In this document: positions 5,688 to 10,404 of the stretch, in pieces | How positions within the stretch are numbered: position 1 is the first letter of the stretch | Layout: each line of letters begins with the position of its first letter | DNA from: JAXGXJ01 sp040772905 | Lineage (GTDB): Bacteria; Actinomycetota; Thermoleophilia; RBG-16-64-13 | Direction of reading: 5' to 3' | Assembly: GCA_040772905.1 (NCBI GenBank) | Contig: JAXGXJ010000020.1 | Location: 1-10,404, forward strand | Length of the DNA stretch: 10,404 bases | Notes under the pieces: model-generated | What the model saw: the letters and a program-made list of their open reading frames with translations, nothing else | Told to the model about the DNA's origin: nothing | Databases searched by the model: none | Made by a program: the position numbers and the translations under genes

Positions 5688-6495
5688 TCCCGACCTTCAT
5701 AGCCCCGACTCGCGCGCGGTCGGTGTGTTCGACTCAGGCGTGGGTGGCCTCACCGTCTTCCACGAATGCCTGGTCAACCTTCCCCAAGAGGACTACATCT
5801 ATCTCGGCGACACGGGAAACTTCCCCTACGGCCCACGATCCTTGGCCGAGGTGCGTCGCTTGGCCTTCAAGGCCGTGGGCTATCTGGTGGCGCAAGAGGT
5901 CAAGCTCGTGGTAGTGGCCTGTAATTCAGCAGGGGCGGCTGCGTTGCCGCAACTGCAGGCGGCGTTCTCCACTCCCATCATCGGCGTAGTGATCCCCGGC
6001 GCGTGGGCGGCAGTGCAGGTCACCCGCAACCGGCGCGTGGGGGTGATGGCCACCGAAGCCACCGTCCGGTCGGGCGCGTACCAGCGCTCTCTACGTACCC
6101 TCGATGCCGGCCTGGAGATCTTCGCCCAGGCCTGCCCGCGGTTGGCGCCGCTTATCCAGGCTGGTGACGTTTCGTCGGAGGAGACCGAGGCCGCTGCCCG
6201 CGAGTACGTGGCCCCGTTGAAGCAGGTTGACGTCGACACCGTCATCCTGGGGTGTACGCACTATCCTCTCATCACCCCCATGCTGCGACGACTGCTGGGC
6301 CCGCGTGTGTCGTTGATCAACTCCGCCGAGGAGACGGCCATCGAGGTTCAGGCCATCCTGGACCGCAAAGGCATGAGCAACGTCGCCGACAGGGAAGGCG
6401 ACTATCGTTTCGTCTGCACCGGCGATGCAGAGGAGTTCCGTGAAGTGGGCGCCCGTTTCCTGCAACTACCCATCCGAGAGGTGACCCGCATATGA
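5680..6495 (+). CDS. murI: Glutamate racemase
   Basis: This enzyme converts L-glutamate to D-glutamate for peptidoglycan precursor synthesis in the cytoplasm. It is 271 aa, the usual length. The two catalytic cysteines are Cys81 in VVACNSAGA and Cys192 in LGCTHYPL. The substrate-loop motifs FDSGVGGLTV (17-26) and GDTGNFPYG (43-51) are present. Two motifs differ slightly from the commonest forms: DTGN rather than DTAR, and CNSAGA rather than CNTASA. Neither removes a catalytic residue. ATG 5680 lacks a good ribosome site but lies just after a -10-like box, so it may be leaderless. The 3' end overlaps rph through ATGA (6492-6495), placing it first in a murI-rph-rdgB-metallopeptidase operon. Confidence 0.96.
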   Translation: MTDPDLHSPDSRAVGVFDSGVGGLTVFHECLVNLPQEDYIYLGDTGNFPYGPRSLAEVRRLAFKAVGYLVAQEVKLVVVACNSAGAAALPQLQAAFSTPIIGVVIPGAWAAVQVTRNRRVGVMATEATVRSGAYQRSLRTLDAGLEIFAQACPRLAPLIQAGDVSSEETEAAAREYVAPLKQVDVDTVILGCTHYPLITPMLRRLLGPRVSLINSAEETAIEVQAILDRKGMSNVADREGDYRFVCTGDAEEFREVGARFLQLPIREVTRI

Positions 6496-7247
6496 GCGAA
6501 CCCACGCGGCCCGGAAGCAGATCGCCGCTGGACCTCCGTCCCCTCAAGCTCACGCCGGGTTTCGTGAGCACCGCCGATGGCTCGGTGTTCATCGAGTTGG
6601 GCGGCACCCGAGTGCTCTGCTCGGCGCAAGTGGTGAACGGCGTGCCTGGGTGGCGACGCGGCAGTGGCAGTGGGTGGCTCACCGCCGAGTATTCGTTGCT
6701 ACCCAGTTCCACGCGCGACCGCACACCCCGGGAGGCGGTACGAGGCAAGCAGGACGGCCGCACAGTGGAGATCCAGCGCTTCATCGGGCGCAGCCTGCGC
6801 TCCGTGCTCGACCTGCAGGCGCTGGGCGAACGCACCATCTACATCGACTGCGACGTGGTGGAGGCGGACGGCGGCACGCGCTGCGCCGCGGTGACCGGCG
6901 GCTATCTGGCCCTCCATCTGGCGCTCAAACAGGCGGTCGATTCGCGGACGCTCCGCACGCTGCCGCTCGCCGACTCGGTGGCCGCAGTGAGCGTGGGAGT
7001 GGTGGGCGGGATGCCGGTGGTCGATCTGGAGTACCAAGAAGACTGCGTGGCGGACGTCGATATGAACGTGGTCACCACGGGATCGGGCAAGCTCATAGAG
7101 GTCCAGGCGACGGCCGAGGCCGACCCGTTTGACCGCACCGTGCTCGATCAGTTGCTCGATATGGCTGCGGGCGCCATCGCTCGATTGACGGCGGCCCAGA
7201 TGGATGTCATCACCCATTCCTACCTGCCTCAGGGCGGGGCGGAGTGA
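6492..7247 (+). CDS. rph: Ribonuclease PH
   Basis: This phosphorolytic 3'-to-5' exoribonuclease trims tRNA 3' ends and works as a hexameric ring. It is 251 aa, slightly longer than the usual 238-245. Motifs in order are: GWLTAEYSLLP (61-71); GKQDGRTVEIQRFIGRSLR (85-103), which holds the phosphate-binding Arg near 90; CDVVEADGGTR (120-130), with the second phosphate-binding Arg; and EDCVADVDMNVV (183-194), with the metal-binding acidic residues. ATG 6492 overlaps the murI stop by 4 nt, so translation is coupled. The murI-rph-rdgB order is a known arrangement in actinobacteria and relatives. The N-terminal eleven residues (MSEPTRPGSRS) are a short family-typical lead-in. Confidence 0.97.
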   Translation: MSEPTRPGSRSPLDLRPLKLTPGFVSTADGSVFIELGGTRVLCSAQVVNGVPGWRRGSGSGWLTAEYSLLPSSTRDRTPREAVRGKQDGRTVEIQRFIGRSLRSVLDLQALGERTIYIDCDVVEADGGTRCAAVTGGYLALHLALKQAVDSRTLRTLPLADSVAAVSVGVVGGMPVVDLEYQEDCVADVDMNVVTTGSGKLIEVQATAEADPFDRTVLDQLLDMAAGAIARLTAAQMDVITHSYLPQGGAE

Positions 7248-7284
7248 CGGCGAAAGCCGACGGGAACCGACCTTGGGTGGGCGT

Positions 7285-7902
7285 ATGCAGGTGGTACTGG
7301 CCAGTGGGAACGCGGGGAAGGCCCGGGAGTTCGAGCGCCTGCTCGGTGGCGTCTTCGAGATCCAGCCGTTGCCTGAAGGCATGGTGATGCCCGAGGAGAC
7401 CGGCACCACTTTCCGCGAGAACGCGCTCATCAAAGCCCAGGCGGTGTTCACAGCTCTCGGGGGGGATTCCGCGGTCTTGGCCGACGACTCGGGTCTGGAG
7501 GTGGATGCCCTCGGAGGGGAGCCCGGGGTACACTCCGCCCGCTTCGCCGGTGACGGCGCTGGAGATGTCGAGAACGTGGCCAAGTTGCTTGCCCTCCTGG
7601 AGGGCGAGACCCGAAGGGCGGCTCGCTTCGTGTGCTGGCTCTGCCTGCTGCTGCCCGCGCAGCGACCGGGCGCTGAGCCGACTCTGGTGGAGGCGGTGGG
7701 AGAAGCCGATGGGGTCATCGAAGCGGCGCCACGCGGCGATGACGGCTTCGGCTACGACCCTGTGTTCCGTCCTGTGGGGTGGAGATCGACCTTGGCTGAA
7801 GCCAGCCCGGCGGACAAGGACTCGGTGTCGCACCGCGGTGCCGCCGCCCGCCGCCTGCATGCTGTTCTCGAGGAGCGAGGGCTCATCAGCCATGGATCTT
7901 GA
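7285..7902 (+). CDS. rdgB: XTP/dITP diphosphatase (RdgB/HAM1 family)
   Basis: This enzyme hydrolyses dITP, XTP and ITP to monophosphates plus pyrophosphate, keeping deaminated purines out of nucleic acids. ATG 7285 gives 205 aa and puts the family's N-terminal strand (VVLASGNAGKAREFERLL) right at the start. An upstream extension to 7204 would add 27 residues that overlap rph and look non-homologous; TTG 7273 is a minor alternative. Key motifs are EETGTTFRENALIKA (37-51), ADDSGLEVDALGGEPGVHSAR (66-86) with the catalytic/metal Asp pair 67-68, GFGYDPVF (154-161) and SHRGAA (182-187). The gap from rph is 37 nt with a GGGTGGG upstream. The 3' end overlaps the metallopeptidase gene by 11 nt. Confidence 0.95.
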   Translation: MQVVLASGNAGKAREFERLLGGVFEIQPLPEGMVMPEETGTTFRENALIKAQAVFTALGGDSAVLADDSGLEVDALGGEPGVHSARFAGDGAGDVENVAKLLALLEGETRRAARFVCWLCLLLPAQRPGAEPTLVEAVGEADGVIEAAPRGDDGFGYDPVFRPVGWRSTLAEASPADKDSVSHRGAAARRLHAVLEERGLISHGS

Positions 7903-8266
7903 GACGTTCGAACAGTTGGTGGCAGAGACGCTCGACTCACTGCCCGAGGAGTTGGTCGAGCCCATGGAGAACTGGCAGGTGAGCGTGGAGGAATGGCCCA
8001 GTCCCCGGGATCTCATCGAGGCCGGGCTTTCCCCGCGCGACCGCTATGCACTGCTGGGTCTCTACCACGGCGTACCCGCGACTGACCGCGATTCGCACTA
8101 CATGGCGTTCCCCGACCACATCTCCATCTACAAGGGTCCCATCGAAGCCTTCGCCGGACCGGATGAGGCTGCCATCCGCGAGCAAGTGCGACGCACGGTG
8201 ATCCACGAGATCGCACACTACTGGGGTATAGACGAAGACCGACTGGAAGAGTTGGGCTGGGGCTAG
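7892..8266 (+). CDS. Metallopeptidase family protein (zincin-like, DUF1025/PF06262 type)
   Basis: This 124-aa protein starts at ATG 7892, inside the end of rdgB (11-nt overlap). A longer open frame from 7505 is only the shadow of rdgB and is not used. The Zn-binding HExxH appears as HEIAH (105-109), followed by HYWGIDEDRLEELG, the typical ending of this small family. The N-terminal half carries the usual ETLDSLPEELVEPMENWQV and SPRDRYALLGLYHGVP stretches. Members are short cytoplasmic minimal-gluzincin-like proteins common in actinobacteria, without a signal peptide; whether they cleave peptides in vivo is not established. The substrate is unknown. It is the last gene of the murI operon, with a GC-rich hairpin just after the TAG. 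Confidence 0.88.
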   Translation: MDLETFEQLVAETLDSLPEELVEPMENWQVSVEEWPSPRDLIEAGLSPRDRYALLGLYHGVPATDRDSHYMAFPDHISIYKGPIEAFAGPDEAAIREQVRRTVIHEIAHYWGIDEDRLEELGWG

Positions 8267-8270
8267 GAGA

Positions 8271-8284
8271 GCGCGGAACCGCGC
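8271..8284. terminator. Short GC hairpin between convergent genes
   Basis: GCGCGGAACCGCGC is self-complementary (5-bp stem, GAAC loop). It lies in the 49-bp gap between the convergent metallopeptidase and carbonic-anhydrase-like genes. There is no T-run on either strand, so it is a weak candidate for a shared terminator. Confidence 0.3.
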
Positions 8285-8315
8285 AGTCTCGCGGGTGCGG
8301 GTGCGATGATGCCGC

Positions 8316-8831
8316 TCACTCCTGGTACCACGAGGCGTACTTCTGGTAGTTCCGCGCGATCCGTTCGATGATGTCCTCGACTTGTGCCGGGTCGACGCTC
8401 TTCAGCCGCCGGGCCGGGTTGCCGGCGTAGATAGACCCAGGTTCCACCTGGGTCCGCTCGGTCACCACTGCTCCCGCCGCGATGATCGACTGGCGTCCCA
8501 CGTGTACGTGGTCCAGCAACACGGCGCCCATACCCACCAGCACATGATCCTCGAGTACTGCCCCGTGTACGGTGGCGTTGTGGGCGACGCTCACGTAGTC
8601 GCCTATCTCGATGCCGGCCCGTTGGTACAGAGTGTGTAGGACGGCGCCGTCCTGGATGTTCACGTGGTTCCCGATGCGGATGTAATGCACGTCACCGCGG
8701 ACCACCGCCCCGTACCACACGCTGCACCCGTCACCCATGACCACATCGCCGATCACCACGGCGGTCTCGGCCAGGAAGCAATCGGCACCGAACACGGGCG
8801 TGAAGCCCTGCACGCTGCGGATGATGGCCAT
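8316..8831 (-). CDS. Gamma-carbonic anhydrase family protein (left-handed beta-helix, YrdA/PaaY-like)
   Basis: This 171-aa protein is built of hexapeptide repeats (for example IGDVVMGDGCSVWYGAVVRGD at about 27-47 and IEIGDYVSVAHNATVHGAVLEDHVLVG), which form a left-handed beta-helix that trimerises. The three Zn/Fe ligands of gamma-class carbonic anhydrases are in place: His66 (VLHTLY), His84 (VAHNA) and His89 (VHGA). The GNPARRL motif near 137-143 and the C-terminal helix (ARNYQKYASWYQE) are typical of the family. Many YrdA/PaaY-type members lack the acidic loop of archaeal Cam and may have little CO2-hydrating activity; some act on acyl-CoA. Activity is therefore undetermined. Its ATG overlaps the stop of the upstream XRE gene as TGATG (8833-8829), so the pair is one operon. 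Confidence 0.92.
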   Translation of the reverse strand: MAIIRSVQGFTPVFGADCFLAETAVVIGDVVMGDGCSVWYGAVVRGDVHYIRIGNHVNIQDGAVLHTLYQRAGIEIGDYVSVAHNATVHGAVLEDHVLVGMGAVLLDHVHVGRQSIIAAGAVVTERTQVEPGSIYAGNPARRLKSVDPAQVEDIIERIARNYQKYASWYQE

Positions 8832-9208
8832 CAGCGCGCCAGCCTGCGCGCGAGCTCGAGCAGGAAACGACGGTCACCAGGGCGTATTCGTCGCGCCAGA
8901 TGGGAGAGCTCGCGCGTCTCAGCGTCCTCTTCAGCGACATCCTCCAGTCGCAGCTGCTCCGGCTCCAAGAGAGGATCGTCGTCATCGAAGGCGGCGTGAT
9001 AGAGCAGTTCGCGCGCGGGTACGCCCAGGGCGTCCGCGATGGCCTCGATGACGTCGGTGGTGGGATTCTTGCGCCCCTTCTCGATATCGCCCAGGTAGCT
9101 CTTGGAGACACCGGATTCGTCGGCAAGCGCCTGCAGGGTGAACCCTCTGTCGCTGCGTAGCCGGCGGACGGTCAACCCTATGTAGTCGGCAAGTCGCTTC
9201 TGCGTCAC
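8831..9208 (-). CDS. XRE/Cro-type helix-turn-helix regulator
   Basis: From GTG (9208-9206) this is a 125-aa protein beginning MTQKRLADYIGLTVRRLRSD. The HTH domain spans about 9-65: QALADESGVSKSYLGDIEKGRKNPTTDVIEAIADALGVPARELL. The sharp turn SGVSKSYLGDIEKG is the recognition-helix region. The rest (about 72-125) is a strongly acidic stretch (FDDDDPLLEPEQ, EDVAEEDAE) and a basic tail (RRFLLELARRLAR). It has no ligand-binding domain I recognise. An upstream ATG at 9325 would add 39 residues of non-family sequence and lies upstream of the predicted promoter start, so GTG is preferred; GGAG is three to six nt before it. The layout resembles short ClgR-like regulators, but that is a loose similarity. 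It overlaps the carbonic-anhydrase-family gene by 1 nt and probably regulates its own operon and/or larC. Confidence 0.85.
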   Translation of the reverse strand: MTQKRLADYIGLTVRRLRSDRGFTLQALADESGVSKSYLGDIEKGRKNPTTDVIEAIADALGVPARELLYHAAFDDDDPLLEPEQLRLEDVAEEDAETRELSHLARRIRPGDRRFLLELARRLAR

Positions 9209-9296
9209 GTCTCCGTCCCGGGTGGAGGATCCGCACTGGTCCGGCTGGTCGATTGCGCCGCACCGGGCGTAGAAGCCGAGCGGGCCGCATTCCTGC

Positions 9297-9325
9297 AGTT
9301 TATGAGGTGGCATGGGAGAATGCAA
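9297..9325 (-). promoter_or_regulatory. Putative sigma-70-type promoter of the XRE/carbonic-anhydrase operon
   Basis: On the minus strand, TTGCAT (9325-9320) and TAAACT (9302-9297) are separated by 17 bp, a good -35/-10 pair. The start would be near 9290, leaving a leader of about 80 nt to GTG 9208. It lies in the 175-bp spacer shared with divergent larC. I found no second clear promoter there for larC; GAGAAT at 9316-9321 is a weak overlap candidate. Confidence 0.5.
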
Positions 9326-9383
9326 CCATCGCGACGTGGACGTGGGCTGCCGGCTGCACCCGCGTGAGAGGAGTCAGCTGACC

Positions 9384-10404
9384 GTGGGCAATCACAGGAC
9401 GACAGTGACCCTGTACCTCGATCCGTGGACCGGAGTGTCCGGCGACATGCTGTTGGGGGCGCTGGTGGCGGTCCTCGGCCCCCTGGAAGCCGGTGAGGAG
9501 GTGCTTCGCCGGATGGCGGACGGATTGGGTCTGCCGGCTTCGCTGCTGAGGGTGCAGGAAGTCGTGGAGAAGGGCGTGTCGGCAGTACGGGTGTCCGTAG
9601 AGGCCGAGGAGGGTCCGCCTCTGCGCCATCTGGCAGACATGGAGGAGATGGTCTCGGGGGCCGGGCTCCCCGACAAGGTGAGGGAGCGGAGTCTGACCGC
9701 TTTGCGGCGCTTGGCGGAGGTGGAGGCAGACATCCACGGCACCACCGTCGATCACATCCATTTCCACGAGGTCGGCGCGGCGGACACGCTCATCGACGTG
9801 GTGGGGACGTTCGCATTGCTCGAGCGGTTGGGCGTCGAGCGCGTGGTGGTGGGCACGGTGCCGGTGGGCGGCGGGACGGTGGAGATCGCTCACGGGCGCA
9901 TGGGCGTTCCCGCGCCCGCGACGGCACGCCTTCTTGAGGGCTTCCGCATCGTGGGTGGACCAGAGCCCCGCGAACTCACCACGCCTACCGGAGCTCTGCT
10001 TCTGGGACAGATGGGCGCGGCGTCCGGAGAGATGCCGGAGATGATGGTGGATGCGTGGGGCTATGGGGCCGGCACCATGAGACTGGAGCGCGGACCGAAC
10101 GTGTTGCGGGCCGTCGTGGGGCGCGAGCGGCAATCGGCGGACCGGCAGCCTGAGAAGAACGCTACGGATCAGGTGGTGGAACTCCAGACCAACCTCGACG
10201 ATGTCTCCAGCGAGGTCGTTGGATACGCGGCCGCTATGTTGAGGCAGGCGGGAGCCTTGGACGTCTGGAGTGCCCCTGTCTTCGGCAAGAAGGACCGGCC
10301 GACCACGGTACTGCACGTGTTGGTGAGACCGGGCGACGAACGACAAGTGGTGGACGTGCTCTTCCGCGAGACGGGCACGTTGGGCATCCGTCGCGCCGCG
10401 ACCA
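9384..10404 (+). CDS. larC: Nickel pincer cofactor biosynthesis protein LarC (partial, 3' end beyond window)
   Basis: LarC inserts nickel, in a CTP-dependent reaction, into the pyridinium bis-thiocarboxylate made by LarB and LarE, giving the cofactor of lactate racemase and related enzymes. The frame is open for 340 codons to the window edge; the family is usually about 390-420 aa. Visible family features are YLDPWTGVSGDMLLGAL (11-27), the His-rich DHIHFHEVGAADTLIDVVG (123-141), PVGGGTVEIAHGRMGVPAPAT (160-180) and ELTTPTGA (197-204). The LarC2-type half follows, with LQTNLDDVSSEVVGY (267-281), GALDVW and GKKDRP (301-306), and LFRETGTLGIRR (326-337). The LarC1 and LarC2 parts are in one frame, so no frameshift is needed here, unlike in Lactobacillus plantarum. 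GTG 9384 has GAGAGGAG (9366-9373) ten nt upstream; GTG 9405 is an alternative. Confidence 0.93.
   Translation, partial: MGNHRTTVTLYLDPWTGVSGDMLLGALVAVLGPLEAGEEVLRRMADGLGLPASLLRVQEVVEKGVSAVRVSVEAEEGPPLRHLADMEEMVSGAGLPDKVRERSLTALRRLAEVEADIHGTTVDHIHFHEVGAADTLIDVVGTFALLERLGVERVVVGTVPVGGGTVEIAHGRMGVPAPATARLLEGFRIVGGPEPRELTTPTGALLLGQMGAASGEMPEMMVDAWGYGAGTMRLERGPNVLRAVVGRERQSADRQPEKNATDQVVELQTNLDDVSSEVVGYAAAMLRQAGALDVWSAPVFGKKDRPTTVLHVLVRPGDERQVVDVLFRETGTLGIRRAAT

Noticed and set aside
6699..7718. 339-aa minus-strand frame antisense to rph and rdgB
   Set aside because: It is the shadow of two well-supported plus-strand genes. Its composition is low-complexity Ser/Arg/Ala and it resembles no family.
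7505..7891. N-terminal extension of the metallopeptidase gene back to 7505
   Set aside because: This part translates rdgB out of frame. The family's N-terminus begins at ATG 7892, and an 11-nt overlap is normal for this operon.
9209..9325. N-terminal extension of the XRE regulator to ATG 9325
   Set aside because: The 39 added residues are not HTH-family sequence. A TTGCAT-17-TAAACT promoter predicts a transcript start near 9290, downstream of that ATG.
9300..10346. 348-aa minus-strand frame antisense to larC
   Set aside because: larC on the plus strand has clear LarC1 and LarC2 motifs throughout. The antisense product is His/Arg/Gln-rich with no domain.
1..10404. Mobile element, phage, CRISPR or defence system
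   Set aside because: No transposase, integrase, direct-repeat array or defence-type domain was seen. Gene content is housekeeping and metabolic with uniform composition.

Overview
The window is high-GC and gene-dense, with many GTG starts and ATGA- or TGATG-type gene overlaps. The gene content looks like an Actinomycetota genome, probably one of its deeper, partly anaerobic lineages. The reasons are a class A RNase P RNA with a long P19 arm, the murI-rph-rdgB block, an Fe-type superoxide dismutase, a bacterial cyclic-2,3-diphosphoglycerate-synthetase-like GTPase and LarC. This placement is inferred from gene content and codon use; no phylogeny was run.

Layout. Positions 2-190 are the C-terminus of an oligopeptide/dipeptide ABC transporter ATPase. 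A gene-free, structured gap of about 200 bp follows. Then comes rnpB (391-833) with its own -10 box and a strong 3' hairpin. Next on the + strand are a cDPGS-like P-loop protein (960-2291), Fe-SOD (2363-2950, with a hairpin behind it) and an MFS transporter of the sugar/cation type (3116-4357). A small winged-helix-like protein (4463-4762) overlaps a YihY/BrkB-family membrane protein (4752-5540). The last is cut by an in-frame TGA, although the family's C-terminal sequence continues to 5687.

From 5680 to 8266 runs a compact housekeeping operon: murI (cell-wall D-glutamate), rph (tRNA 3' maturation), rdgB (nucleotide-pool cleaning) and a small HExxH metalloprotease-like protein. Converging on it from the minus strand is a two-gene unit: a XRE-type regulator (8831-9208) that overlaps a gamma-carbonic-anhydrase-family protein (8316-8831) by 1 nt. 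Divergent from the regulator, larC (nickel-pincer cofactor synthesis) starts at 9384 and runs off the window.

I see no CRISPR array, insertion sequence, phage gene, tRNA or rRNA, and no clearly new multi-gene system. The observation most worth checking is the TGA at 5538-5540: it sits where the family normally has Trp, with apparently intact coding sequence on both sides. Secondary points are the MFS start region (a good ribosome site feeding a five-codon ORF), a -10 box 9 nt upstream of the murI ATG, and the regulator/carbonic-anhydrase/larC divergon.
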